Counted from the stretch's first letter, positions 11,764 through 23,897 are shown. The stretch is DNA of 64,000 bases from Perkinsus chesapeaki (GCA_013115145.1 JAAPAO010000082.1:23492-87491), one strand, 5' to 3'. Numbers and translations: made by a program. The notes: generated by a model from the letters alone, not told the origin.

Positions 11764-13584
11764 TCAAAAAGTCGCTCCACTGCACCGAAGGGCTTCCTTC
11801 GTATAACGTTTACAGTTGGAGAAGCCCATGTCTTCGGAGAAATCTCCACCATAGTAGCACCGGACCCACTCCCAATCGTGAATTGCGTACAGTGACCCAT
11901 CGACATCAAAAAGAGAGTCGAACTGTTCTTGACTGAGGATCCCCTCAGCAACTGTGCGCGTTTTCAAGTCATTAAGTAAGTTCCAAGAATACTCAATACC
12001 ACCCGAAGGATCGGGATACGAAGTAGAATCGTAGGCGCACATGGAGAGCTTCCAGCAATACTGATCAAGAGTACAAGAACCTTCCAACATGATGGTGATC
12101 TTAGCCTTTAAATTCTCCCATCCAGGTTGAGTACAAACTTCACATTGTTCAGTCATCATGTAATTCATACGATATAAAAGATCATCTTTATAATCTCCAT
12201 CAATAGCATTACGATAAAGCATCATAGTAGCATGATCAGCATATTGCATTATATATTGAGTACCAAGAGGACTATGAGCATCAAGGGTAAAGTCGAACAG
12301 CAGCGAGTTGGGCGCATACCCCATTTTCGCGGTAACGTTACTTCTTATCTGCTGCGCAGTGAGTAACGTCTTTAGGATGTCATCAGGGCTCATGCGCTCT
12401 GCATCAAAGCTCAGTCCTATGGGAGCAACCTGCTGCATATCTTCTGCCATTATATGATCCTCCAAGTACTGCTCGAATGTGCTCAAGAATTGGAGCATTA
12501 GAGAGCCGTTGCGGGTCTTGGTATCACCATAAGTGAGCCATAACCTTTGGTCATTACCGGTGCGTTGGCGCCATTCTTTCATAAAAGGTAGTAGCTTCTC
12601 TGCATCATGAATTCGGTCTGGATTGGTGTTATCAGCAATGTTAACATAAACATCACCAGAGTTCCATAATTTACCAATATCAGAGGCACCAAAGTTAATC
12701 AATGATGGATCACCCTTCCTCCAATAATCTTGAGACCATGAGTATGTACCAAACCTACGCTCATTCGTTACATTTCGCGTTGGTGCAATATCGGTGGTCG
12801 TCGAAGGTGTTGTAATTTCAGGTGCAATGGTAGTATCACACGGCTGAAAAGACATATCCATGGCGATTCTCCAAAGTTCCTCTTACTGTTGTGCGGCGTA
12901 GGCGCGCATTGCCTTTCTCGTAATGAATATGCAATTCTGGTTGAGGGTTCTGCTTCAAGCCCTGCCACTGAGCGAAAGGATTCTTCTCCACCCAATCGTC
13001 GGCAACAACTTCGGGTGATACGGTGAACTGAGGGGAATAATTTCGGGGAAGTCATCAAGACAAAGCAGTCGTTTGTTCCACTAAACTTACAGTCTCGAGA
13101 TCTCCCCAAAGGACGGCGAATTGGAGTGCCTCGTACTCGTGCTCGAAATACAGGCTTGTTGGTTTCCCATCACAAGTAGTTGATACTTTATAAGCAGACT
13201 CTTCAGTATCCCTTCTTGGAGATTCAGTAACAGCCTCACATTTATGCTTGGAGAAGCTACCGCGGTTATCACCAACGAGCTGAAGGATAAAGTGAGACAA
13301 GTCGATAAGCCTCGATGGCTCACCCATATAGTTCTTGGCTCCTTCTGTGTATTGACAGCCTTCGCGATCTGTGAGGCTTCCTTAACGCTATGGATGACCA
13401 CTTTATTGCATTGATCCACGATATCATCCGCGATCTAAAGGTGAGAGGTAACAAGACCATACATCACAGTTCTCACGTGTTCTGTAATGGGTACATCTTG
13501 AGCTCCAACAAATACTCCCAACGAGATTAGAACGGCCAGAGCAGTTTGCTTCTGGCTCTTAAATGTGGAGGAGGTCAAATTCAT
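11764..13584 (-). CDS. Chimeric secreted protein: FAxxWGG module fused to glycosidase-like domain (family copy 1)
   Basis: The first exon starts MNLTSSTFKSQKQTALAVLI with a hydrophobic core ending VGAQDVPITEH, a signal peptide. The next exons match the first module of the gene at 5.5 kb almost base for base (ALQFAVLWGDLET, then FTVSPEVVADDWVEKNPFAQ after a small intron). A 43-nt intron (gtaagag...ttttcag) then joins ...RLRRTT in frame to PCDTTIAPEITTPSTTT, a Thr-rich linker, and to the glycosidase-like domain beginning RRFGTYSWSQDYW. The domain keeps the presumed acidic positions (IGLSFDAERM and IMLEGSC). Unlike the other four family members it lacks the six-cysteine N-terminal module and has introns. 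Function unknown; probably secreted. Confidence 0.7.
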
Positions 13585-14888
13585 CCGAACGAAGCAGAAC
13601 CCACAGAGTGCGCGAAGGCAAAGCTAACGGAAGCAGCGGCTTAGCAGCGTGCCTTCCTCCTCTAGCTCTTTATACGCCTTATATGGACGTCATCATGCGC
13701 TTTTCAGTAGGTACTAGGCCCGTGACGCCGAAACCGTTACACCTGTCACAGATTCCCAGGCTGTTGAAGGAGCTTGATGAACTTACCTATAGTCCAGCAG
13801 GATTAGCATGCATCATGTATTCGCTATCTTCACTGTATATTAGTCGGGTTTATGTCATCCCAAAAACCAAGAAGGCTGCTTTGCGTAGTACTTTTCCTGT
13901 AGTTGGGTCGTTCGAATTAAACAGCTGCACGCATGCACACTGCGGTATTTCTGCGACCAGCCCTTAGCATCGCTGACCCGGCGAAAGGATAACAAAAATG
14001 GGATTCCATCGCCCATCTTCGAGGGCCGTCGTAATTTGCGCCGTTCACTTCCGACGTCTTCAACAAACAAGTTGGCTTAGCACCTCGTGGGCAATACAAA
14101 TGCTAGTCAAATTATGTGCATTTGCGTTGAAGCTGCACAAAGCTACAATACCTTTAGGGATTTGGCCCAAAACTTTACGGGCTTCCTATGGTGCTACTCT
14201 GAGCTGTTCTCTCCAGATGGCTCCAGTGACCGGAGTTCAGTCACAACGCGTCACTTTCTGCAACATAGCGCTTTGCCGTCAAATGAAGGATACATGCGAG
14301 TTTTCTTGGCCACCTTGTGCGTTGGATCTTTGGTCGACAACATCCGAGCTTTCTCGTGACATGAATACTAAAAGCTTAAAGTAGTTTCAGTATTAAGTTG
14401 GCCCGAATAGCGGCAAGTGCCACTATCATGGGCACAGATACACACCAGTCTAGAATGAAACGGAGGAATACTCATGTCAGACAAGGTTAACAAGGATCAG
14501 TGTTAGTGACATCCTTGAGCTACTGAGTAGATTGTTACTGCAGCCATGCTTTTGACAGCGTTCCGAAGGCAATATTTATGCCATGCTGATGTCCAGTGCC
14601 ATCTACTGTGTTGTCCGAGCGGAGTGGGGGATGCATCATCCATCGATGATCGATCCCCATCATCCCATGCAGTGCCACATGGGGTGGTGGGCCTCCGTGT
14701 GATATTGCAGATGCGCCACTCTAACGTTTATATGGCAAATGTTTCCTGTACTTTTCACTGGTATCCATGGCGATGATACTGACTAGGAATAACACGACAG
14801 GCAGTAACAACGAAAAGATACATTATTCATGTGAGAGCCTCATCAACACTTCAGATAATATAACGAGAAAACTAAGAGACTGTAGTTG
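13585..14888. other. Interval upstream of the chimeric gene, no firm gene
   Basis: Short plus-strand frames (for example 14087-14359 and the overlapping 13998-14384) are open but share no recognisable motif and overlap each other in different frames. They could be remnants of a gene; evidence is insufficient to call one. Confidence 0.4.
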
Positions 14889-17810
14889 TCACTTTCCCAT
14901 AGCGCGCTCGAGAATCTTCAATACTGTCATGTTGCCTCCTTCTTTTGCAACGTCCATAGGAGTCTTGCCGGCCTGAAACACGGCATACAGTCGATGCCAT
15001 CAGAGCTCTGCTACAGCATCGGCGGCGGTAGGGTCACCATTGCGGGCAAGGAGATAGGATACCTAAAAAGCGAGCTTAGCTCATGTCAACGGCGAAAGTG
15101 AACGCACAATATCATCGCGGCCTTCCTGTGCCGCCCAATGTAGCGCAGTCCAGCCATCAGCCCACCTCAGGGCTTGCCAGCCATGAGCGTCCACGGCCCG
15201 CAAGGCCTCAGCGAACCTGAACACGCACCAGTCGGCTCCGTAAATCACACGGGATTACTGTTCCGGAACATCCCGGTATACGCCTGAAGCGTCCCCTCTA
15301 TCATCATCCAAGGCATGCGCTTCTCTGTAGCGATCAAACAGTTGAACAACCTTCTTATTGCCGACGCCTCGGGCCACCTCGATTGGGGTACGCCCTCTCT
15401 GACCACAACATTTGATCAGACACATAAAGGGCCAATACACTATCAGATGCATTGGGATCAGCTCCTTTGTGGAGGAGATATTGACAGATCCTATAATGAT
15501 TCTTCTGTGCTGCCCAGTGCTGAACATGACCAACTGTGCTGCCACATTCTTCGTTACAGATAAGCTCACTAGTGCTGTCCACCCCTCGCTCCATTTTAAT
15601 GTTCGATAACCGTGTTTTTCTACAGCATGTAGGGCACGTTGATATACTTCAGGAATATCTATTCAGAAAACGAGCCTAAATTGTTCTAATCTTCTTAGTA
15701 TTCTAACTAGTCAAGTTAAGATCAGCCACAGTGGTAGGCGCCGCAGCAGGGCTTTGGGCTGACAGGCACGAGTCGTCGAGATTGCTTCCGTTATAGTATG
15801 CCCCCGAGTCCTCTGGGAACGTAGCGGTATCAAAGTCCGTGGCTCGAGCAGTGGCAAAGGCCGAGCTGGCCGGTTCGACCTTACTCAGGCGATCCGAGGC
15901 CGATGAGGCAAACGGATCAACCTGAGCAAGATGAGCTGCTCCATTATACGAAGAGAGAATGTACGGAGGTCGGAGAATCATCCCGATATACGGGGGCACG
16001 AGCTTGCTGCGGCGGCGGCGGTCTGGGATCAGAGTTGCTCCGGAAATGCATATTAGCATGTTGTGCCTCCAAATACTCCTCCTGCTGCTTTAATGCCTTC
16101 AGACTACAAACTGTCTTCAGAGAGTCTGACAAGCCATACCTTCAGCGATGGTCTCCTGCCTATACCTCTCGGCCCACTGCTGAGATTGGTCACCGTCATC
16201 GCTGTGTCCATGGTCTGCATGTTCTCGAAGTCTCGTTGTGCTCCACCGCTACGGGAATCTTACAGTGAAGCATTGGTCATAGTGCGAACAATTGTCATCG
16301 TCGACCTACCGGATTCGGGCACACCGGTGGCTGCCGATGCCGATGGTACCGAGCCCGTCGACTTTGAGATAACCCGTTCTGACTGTAGCGCTGCCGCAGT
16401 AAAGCTGTCCATCCTCTCACAGTCAGTTTCACTGGTTGTATTGTACCGCGATGGACCTTCATGCAAGAATCCAGAAACGGCGACCATTTTGGCGTACTGT
16501 CGTCTCGCTGATCACTCAACTGTTGCTTATTCTGATGATTCATCACATACTGTCTCGTCGGCATGGCAGCTGGGACCTGCTGCTGACGGAGCTCTCGAGG
16601 AGTGGGGGCCATAGCAGGATTACTGTATTGACAGAAGAGAAGGGTCCCCTCCTCGGTGATCGACGGGCTGACGATGTCGGTCGTTCCGGTGACGCTTCCC
16701 ACTGAGTGACAGAAGGCGCAGGTAAGCCAGAGATTGCAGGCGGCATGTCTTACCCTAGCCTGTTTCCCCTCCGCGGTCTTCCCAGAGCTAGTCGGGGTGA
16801 GCCTTGTGTCACTACGAGGCCGTTCAGCATGGACCGTAGCAGTTGCAGACGACATTGACACCGGTAATGAGGAGGAAGTCCCTGTGAGGTTCATGGGGGA
16901 AGGCAATGACCGTTGGCTTCCTTGCAGGCTCCCAGGGGTACGAGGCCTGTATAAAATGGTCGAGGCGAGCTGGAGAGCTGGTGAGTGACCTACTTATTAG
17001 TTGTTGCAGTTGGTGATGTATCCTCATGAGGCCTGCGCTGATTCGATAGATGACCGGACGCCACCGACACCGCAGCAGCGCCACTGCGAGCGGATGTGGA
17101 CGCCGCTGAGAAAGGATGGTAAAGGCTGACGAGAGGACGGATGATACCTCGAGGAGAGCCAAGACCAAGAAGATGAACTAGTTGCATCCGGAGACCTTCG
17201 GCTTCGGCTATGGTTGCCTCAACTTCAGCGTAATGTGCCATGACCTGATTTCCAACGATAATGAGCACACCAATGAGGAGATAAGACACCTTGGAGTGGA
17301 CATCTCCAACAGCCCCGGGAGGGATTCCCGATGACCCGAAATTGCCAGAGTGTGGCTGAGCCATCCCCACTGGCAAGCTCATCATGTTACTACTCTGCCT
17401 CCCGACAAGGGGGGCGCTGCCCATCTGACATAGTGTAAAATCTAGATCATGCTCTAATCGTACGAGGAGCTGTCGACTCGGGGAGCCCGGCTGTCTAGCT
17501 GGTGACTGGGGAGGAGGCAGGCCAAGATGGTTCTGGTAGGCCCCACTAGGTGGCGGCATGAGGTGTGCAGAGGACGACAGAAGGGGCGGTGGCAAGTACG
17601 AGCCGGATGTTATCTAACACACACGCTGCCGATGACGACGGACAGCCCTACTGTGGGGGATGTCGTAAAATAGGAGGGGTATGCATGGTGAGGTGGTGGC
17701 CCATAGGGCTGCTGCTGGTGCTGCTGCTGCATAGGGTCGAATGCAGAATGGGCAAAAGGAGATGACGGTGGATGGCCGTATTGATGGGGAAGAGGACCGC
17801 TGCTCATCAT
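14889..17810 (-). CDS. Pro/Gln-rich protein with two homologous C-terminal ankyrin-repeat blocks
   Basis: The N-terminus is low complexity (HQYGHPPSSPFAHSAF, Gln and Pro runs). A middle segment has a predicted coiled coil (QQWAERYRQETIAEG, then LKALKQQEEYLEAQHANM). A Ser/Ala-rich stretch follows. The apparent stop after ...ADLNLTS at 15703 lies inside a 49-nt intron; splicing from ...NLT keeps frame into NIPEVYQRALHAVEKHGYR. Two similar blocks then follow: GWTAL-HWAAQKNHYRICQYLLHKG-ADPNASD-GRTPIEVA, and DVPEQFAEALRAVDAHGWQ with GWTALHWAAQEGRDDI-VSYLLARNGDPTAAD-AGKTPMDVA. These are ankyrin repeats (TALHWAA and GADP signatures), which mediate protein-protein contacts. The two blocks look like an internal duplication. 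The product ends ILERAMGK. Partner and process are unknown. Confidence 0.65.
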
Positions 17811-18318
17811 ACTCTAAAGGATAACTGTAAGGCAGTACTAATAGCACCACTCAGACTGTAAGTAGTGCAGCAGGGTTCTATATCTCAACAAGGGTTTTCG
17901 ACTAGTTCGGTATATTATATCATCATCGAACTAGTGCGCAGCGAGCAGGCACGAGGGACTGATGCCCTTGCATTTCTAACGCGTAGCCCCGTACTGCAGA
18001 TGATCCTAAAGTGGCAGTAATGATTCACACTATACTATATGCCCCTATGCTAGACATCAGCCTCACCAAACTGGCTTCCTAGTGGGGCTCACAAGCCTGG
18101 ATTCAACGCCCAAGTCGAGGTCGACTGATTGACAATAAATAACAACACGACAAGTTCAGCGGTCTGATACAAAAACTCTTCTAGCAGACACGGAGGCTTG
18201 GGATATGCCTCCCAGAGGTGATACCATCAGGCTTCTACAGCCACCATAAAAGATATCATCACTGATAGTAAGCAAGTGTAGCAAGAGGAACTGTTACGAG
18301 CATGGTAGATATTGTCAG
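17811..18318. other. Intergenic interval, nothing recognised
   Basis: About 500 bp between the 5' end of the ankyrin-repeat gene and the 3' end of the HscB gene, likely promoter plus 3' UTR. No motif could be assigned. Confidence 0.4.
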
Positions 18319-19077
18319 TCAAATGGGAGTATCTCGAAGACGCTCATTTATCCGAACCAAGAACTTCATTCTGTTAACTTCCTTCTTCACAGCGTTCCAA
18401 TCATGAGCCTCATCACACAAAGTCACCAGACGCGCCTCACAAGCCTTCAGTCTCTCATCGTTCTCCTGGGTGATCCGGGCCAGCTCCTCCTCGTCGCCAT
18501 CAGCATCATCTATTTCCTCATTATATTGAAACATCTCCACTAACACGCTCGGCTCTGGCTTCTCCTCATCAGCATCAACCTTAATACCAGCATGAAGCTC
18601 AAGCAAATGAACAGCTCTCTTCAATGGCGACCTAAGCACGTTGATGGCGTCGTTCACCAAGGCTGAGTGAGCTGCCGCAGTTGTCGTGTCGGCTCCTTCG
18701 ACACTGGCCAACTTGTCCGGATGCAGTCTCGTCTGCCACTTTCGATAACTCTGCTCCGCCACCGTGGTATCGAGGTTGAACTTGTGCGGCTGGTTCAAAA
18801 GGCTGAAGTAGTCGACCGGGCACGCACTAGGCTTTGGTGGCTGCAGTGAGTCACATGATGGGCAGAAGGGGGAGAACGTGGTGTTAACGAAGTGGCATTT
18901 TGGACAGTCCAAGCACGGTGTGTAATCCTTCACTTTAGACGGGGAGCATGCCGGACAGTTCTCCGGTATTGTTTGACTTTTGCTTGCCCCCGAGGGAGCC
19001 GCGAATGCTCGATATCGGAGGCGTGCAAAGGGAGGTATCGCTCGGGTAACACAGCGATAGTGGTGATGGCAGAGCAT
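18319..19077 (-). CDS. HSCB: HscB/Hsc20-type J-domain co-chaperone for Fe-S cluster assembly
   Basis: Single exon, 252 residues, close to the size of animal HSCB. Residues ~1-35 are basic and hydroxylated with few acids, as in a mitochondrial presequence. Residues ~41-75 hold CxxC pairs (CPAC, CLDCPKC, CPSC), like the N-terminal metal-binding region of eukaryotic HSCB. The J domain follows (DYFSLLNQPHKFNLD..., HPD motif in RLHPDK at ~120), then the C-terminal three-helix scaffold-binding domain (MFQYNEEIDD; ending RMKFLVRINERLRD). In the known pathway HscB delivers the ISCU scaffold to a mitochondrial Hsp70 and stimulates its ATPase through HPD. All key elements are present. It is unusual here only in lacking introns. 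Confidence 0.93.
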   Translation of the reverse strand: MLCHHHYRCVTRAIPPFARLRYRAFAAPSGASKSQTIPENCPACSPSKVKDYTPCLDCPKCHFVNTTFSPFCPSCDSLQPPKPSACPVDYFSLLNQPHKFNLDTTVAEQSYRKWQTRLHPDKLASVEGADTTTAAAHSALVNDAINVLRSPLKRAVHLLELHAGIKVDADEEKPEPSVLVEMFQYNEEIDDADGDEEELARITQENDERLKACEARLVTLCDEAHDWNAVKKEVNRMKFLVRINERLRDTPI

Positions 19078-19829
19078 AGACGGGAAAAACGGTAGACTAA
19101 CCGAAATGCAGCATTAGCGTGTTGGTAAGGATTTGCATCCAGTCTCAGCAACGCAATAACCTTTGAAAAGAGACACTACTCAATGAGCTCATGGGCCAAC
19201 AGTTTATGTTATCTCAATTCCTACATGCTTATTAATAGGAAAATACATTGGAACTAACAGCAGCAGCAGCAGCAGCCACGACGACGACGACGTAATGGAA
19301 AAACGCGCTCCTACGCGACTCAGGCGCAGAAGCGAAGGAGACACAATACTCATGGCACTCTTTTGAAAATGAGCGATGAGTAAAGCGGTAAATAATAGTA
19401 ATGAACCCCGTAGTCAGCAGCACCAACAGCAGAGATGAGTCTAGACAAGTAGCGGCGGAGTATAATTACGAGTGTAAACGGTGTGGCATACTAGGTGAGA
19501 AGACTAAATGGAAAAATGCACTCTAGGTGGTCGGCGGCCGTGCCGAATAGGGATCTGAGGCAAGAGTCATGGAGAAAGCGACGAGGAAGTAGGAGCCCGC
19601 CTACAGCGTGAGCTGCTGCCCTAGGCATCGGAGAATGATTAGTCGTCTTCAAGGCAGTGATTAGCCATCTCAGTAGCTGTAGATAGACACTGTTCCTCGT
19701 GGTCACCTTTTCGACGGGGGCTTAGTCTATCACCACATTCCCCAACAAGCAGCTGTTGTGAACGACTTCCACAGTTGGCTGCGTTCATCCTGAGCAATGG
19801 TCAATAGCCACTGTTAAAGCGTGACGATA
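19078..19829. other. Intergenic interval with CAG and ACG trinucleotide runs
   Basis: CAG repeats six times at 19258-19275, followed by a (ACG)n run at about 19278-19292. A 41-codon plus-strand frame from 19401 carries YECKRCGILGEKTKW but is isolated and not called. Otherwise this is likely 5' sequence of HSCB and 3' sequence of the Mei2-like gene. Confidence 0.5.
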
Positions 19830-22245
19830 CTACTCCTCAGGACTCCAGTTGCGTACGGGCGGCGGCGGTTGCTCTGTCACGGTATTGTCGCTGTCCGAGA
19901 TCGACGATGCCCCTGCCCACATCGTTGCGCCCGCCCATGGACAGCTGTAAACCCTACCGCTCCTCGGATCTCCCAGCGACTGCACCAACTGCGGCGGATG
20001 GCGAGCGCCCTGCCCCTCCCTCAGAACAAATGGTCTGACACAGCACTTTGACGGTTTGTAGTCATCAGAGCTCACGTTGGCAAGAGAGCCTGCTTCGTGG
20101 ACGAACTGCGTAGCATCTTTCTACAAGTCTGCTTGTGCATTAATCCTATGGGTCAGGTTTGCTGATGACCGGTGCGAGCGCCAGGGTGTACCGTCATGGC
20201 TCGTCTGGTGGTGTGCCACAGATAAGCCGTCGGGGGTTGCAAGAAGCCAGCCATCTTGGGCCGGATCATCCCATACCGAACCCGATCCTGCCTCTGGGTT
20301 CTCCAAGATCGGATGCCCTATCGCCACCAGAGGTCTGTAACTAAGCGATCGAATCCCTCTCAACGCAGATCTACCCGTTGTACCAAGCTGGAAGCTGCTG
20401 CGCCGCACCTCGGGAAAGACTGTTGAGTATAGCTTGTATTCCATGACATTTGGCGTATCTTAACACCCCATACAGCGACAAAGGTAACAAGGTGACTAGT
20501 ACGAGATCCTGGCGGGTCGCTGGTCCTTGACCGATCTCTGAGACCACCACCGACCTAACTACCAACATCCTACCAAGGCTAGCTCCTCCAGATAGGACCT
20601 TCAAAAACCCCATAGAGGGTTTCGATCATCTCCGCATCTTTGACATTAATAAATACATAGGTACTTGACTCTTTCTGGCGCATATCGTAAGGCATGTAGA
20701 TGTAGTCCATCATGCTCAGGTTGTAACCCGCGTTCCCTACCGCCTACCCCCAACTACTTGCAGGATGCCCGCTGCCGGCACCTACTCTACCTCAAGCAGC
20801 TCGGTAAATAGCATCGGCTGGGTGTAGTTTCGTGGTACATTACGTACCATAACAGATGTCCTATTATCTATGCCCAGCTTGACCTGCCCCAGGAGGCTGT
20901 CAAGGTATACAGTGCAAGGTGGTTATACCTTCTGAAGATCTATTTCCAAGGATTGTCGACCTTCATCACAGGAGGGACTGCGACGTCTAAAGTCGGACTC
21001 TAGCGAAAGTGACTAATTTTAAAAATTTACCGATAGCCGAAATTGCCGACGGCTTCAAGGTCTCTAGGTTCGACTACGCGGAACCCATGCTGAGAGTATC
21101 TAACAAAGCTTGTTGATATCTCAAGCACCTCAAGATACTCCCTACAGTTGCATTGCCCAACTGAAGCTATATGGCTGTTGTTGGTTCGGTAGTACAGCAG
21201 TTGCTGATGGTACCGCATCTAACTGGTTCAATGCTTGTCGCATTCGTATGGCCGAGCGTATATCGTAGAACTCAATGACATATCTACTCAGTGACGGCGG
21301 AGATTGACCATCGTCAATCCCTGCACACCCCACCTGTCTAGGTGAGAGAAGGTCCGCAGACTTGACGTGAGCGAGCCTTCGGATCTATGTCTGACTAGTG
21401 CAGACAATGGTGAGCCAATGCCCTTGGGGTCATCGGTCTCGAAGTCTCCCGGCCATACCATCCTGGAGATGCTACGGACATCTCCGTACTGAACCAACGA
21501 CTCAGGAAGCGTACGGCGTTGGTGGGCAAGCTACATGTTCCGAGAAAGCTCGTAACAGAGCTCTTGTGTCACTGTCTGTCTCCCCCGCATACTCTTTCAG
21601 TACCCACTCTGGTGGCACTACCGCTCGGAGGTGAGCTGAAGAATAGGGCACTCACCGAGCATGTCAGCTGGGGTGACAGACTTCATGGCAAGTTAACGCG
21701 CCCAACTCCTCTGGAAAGCCCCATCCCCTCACATGATGAATCCTGAGCCATCCTAACAGCCTTAACCTGCAGTCCAGTATCGGTGCATCTTTTAAAGATG
21801 TGATCCTGGAGATCATAGATAAGCCGAAGGTCGTACATCCCAATCCTGAGGAAACAAGAAACGCTCAGTCCACTGTGGGCTCTACGATCCGTCGAAGTCT
21901 CTCAGTGGAGTACTCATAAATGTCTTATACGATTCCTGTACCGAAGAGCTGTTGAGCTCGAGGATCGAAGTTAACGAATGGAGCCCGAGGCAGCAGCAGC
22001 TTACTTGACAGTCCCACCAGTCGATGACACACCAGCATCAATACAATATATTTCACCGAGAAGGGGCTGTAATAAAGCTGCAATATGAGCCAGGCAGACT
22101 TCGGTCTCGTAGAACAATATACACAACTGACCTGATGGAGCATACGCCAAGTGGTTGCTAATAACATACTTGAAGTGTGAGCCTCGGTAGGGTTGGACGG
22201 AATGGTTTGCAGTGTGACCTCACATGCCTCATAGCTGTGAGACAT
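19830..22245 (-). CDS. Mei2-like RNA-binding protein
   Basis: Multi-exon. The strongest evidence is the Mei2-type C-terminal RRM (RRM_2): RTSVMVRNVPRNYTQPMLF (RNP2 region, ~20.85 kb), then after a small intron YNLSMMDYIYMPYDMRQKES and STYVFINVKDAEMI, and a final exon with LRYAKCHGIQAIL matching the YA-x-x-QG end of this domain. Upstream exons at about 21.2 kb carry another RRM-like strand, YVIEFYDIRSAIRMRQALN, as in RRM1/2 of Mei2-like proteins. The start MSHSYEACEVTLQ is tentative and several 5' exon joins are unresolved. The C-terminus is Pro-rich (EQPPPPVRNWSPEE). Mei2-family proteins bind RNA and control meiosis or development in yeast and plants; the role here is unknown. Confidence 0.7.
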
Positions 22246-22452
22246 TATAGAGAACAGATGGCCTGTAAAAAGTGGGCAAGGAGAAATGTGGGAATGCAAG
22301 GTAAAAGTTAAAGATCATATGTTCATCAACCGCTGGAGAAACAGGCGGTGGAATTTTTCGTCTTCGATCCCCGGCGAAGTCATTTTTCCGTCAAATAAAT
22401 ATTTTTCAGGGAGACAGCAGTCTTGTTATAATTCGCAGTTGAATTGAGTGTT

Positions 22453-23897
22453 ATGGCCTTCGAAGCAGAAGTGAGCCCCATCGAGCGTAAGCTTGCCTTG
22501 ATGACTCTACAGAAGAGGGACAGCAGTGTTAAGAAGATCCTCACACACGCACCGTAACAAGATCATCTTAAAAGCACCTTCGTACTGTTGATTCAGGCAC
22601 GCAGCCCTGTTCCATATGAACCATTTACCATCTACTGTTGGAGGGGATCCTACTCCAACATGGGAGAAGTTAGATATAGAAGGATCACTTTATCTAGTTA
22701 CCACCGTTAGTGGTCAATTTCGTCTAGTACTTATTGATAACGATCCTCAACCGTCAACATTGGCTGGTGATGCATGGAGTGTTGTCCTTAATAATGACGT
22801 AGTGGCTGAACAACATGGCCATACGCTACATCTTAGGTCAGTATCTCTCCAATCTCCTTAACCTTGGGAGTATCTTTCTCGGCTTTTAACCTCTGGATTA
22901 TCTTTCTCAGCTTTTAACCTCTGGAGTATCTTTCTCGACTTTTGACCTCGGGATTATCCTTCTGATCGTGATGCTCACTTTTCAACCTCCGGAGTATCTT
23001 TCTAACCTAACTCTGCGGATATATCTTTCTCATTCTAATTTGTATGCTTCTCAGGACCGCCGAGGGTGAAGTCTTTGCTTTATGGTTCGGTCGTCCCGAG
23101 ATTGCGGACAGGGTAAGCAGCTATCAAACGTCTTGCGCCGCCGCACGCCGCAGCTGTCTGTCAGATTTGTTCTTACGTCGGATCTATTTTATCCGCCAGG
23201 CCATTGCCTAGCCCCCCTTCACCATCTGATCTTCTTAAGATGATCCTAGCTCGTAGTCCTAACAAGGATGCAACATCCACAGCGACACCAACTGCCAGTG
23301 TAGATGTTAATAGCAGTACCAGTAGTGACGTGAACGCTTCAACAACACCTCTATCACAAGGGAACCAGGTGGGGCGGCTTCATTGAGATAACGTGCGTTA
23401 CGTTGTTTTGGCAGGGTAAAGCCTACACGCAGACGTCCACTGGCAACAGTGAGGAGACTAACTCAGTTGATGGGTCACCAATCGGCCATACCACCAACTT
23501 GGCTGGACAACACATTCTGCATTTACTGAGGGCTGGAGGGAACGGTGGCAGCAGAAAGGAACCAACGGAAACGTCTGGGGACGCTGGAGCGCAGGTTATG
23601 GCTGATTACAGTGGAGAGCGCGCACCGATGGACGGGTCATCAAGCTCATCGTCATCAGAGGAGGAGACACCGACGCAGCAGCAGGGAGGTGTTCGTGTGG
23701 ATACGTTCCAAATGCTGGAGGCAGAGTTATCGAAGCCTAATGATGATCATGAGGAGAAGGATAGTGAAGAAGCAATTAAGGAGGAGTCTGAGGATGGACT
23801 ATATGTTACTAAGGATATGTTGCGAGAGGCAATAATAGACGTGGTTAAATCTGACGAGTTCATCAATTTGGTTATTGAACGACTGAGTCGTATATGA
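22453..23897 (+). CDS. DCP1: mRNA-decapping protein DCP1
   Basis: Four or more exons. Exon 1 is MAFEAEVSPIERKLALMTLQ to THAP. Exon 2 (HAALFHMNHLPSTVGG, WEKLDIEGSLYLV, FRLVLIDNDPQPS) is the EVH1-like fold of DCP1 with its WEKxDIEG strand. Exon 3 gives TAEGEVFALWFGRPEIADR, matching the (G)-x-W-F signature of DCP1. A long exon follows after a small intron and is acidic and Ser-rich, with a helical end (YVTKDMLREAIIDVVKSDEF) like the C-terminal trimerisation segment. DCP1 activates the DCP2 decapping enzyme in cytoplasmic mRNA decay. Junctions keep frame; the second intron is unusually long (218 nt) and repetitive. Confidence 0.85.
22858..23035 (+). repeat. Degenerate ~31-bp tandem repeat inside DCP1 intron 2
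   Basis: The motif AGTATCTTTCTCGGCTTTTA-ACCTCTGG recurs with variation at least four to five times within the 218-nt intron (22837-23054). It is pyrimidine-rich on the coding strand. Confidence 0.7.

Noticed and set aside
13998-14384. Two overlapping plus-strand frames of 90-128 codons
   Set aside because: Different frames compete over the same bases, neither has a recognisable motif or splice partners.
15703-15705. Stop codon of a separate Pro/Gln-rich gene ending ADLNLTS
   Set aside because: The stop lies in a 49-nt intron that joins in frame to the ankyrin exons, which otherwise have no start codon.
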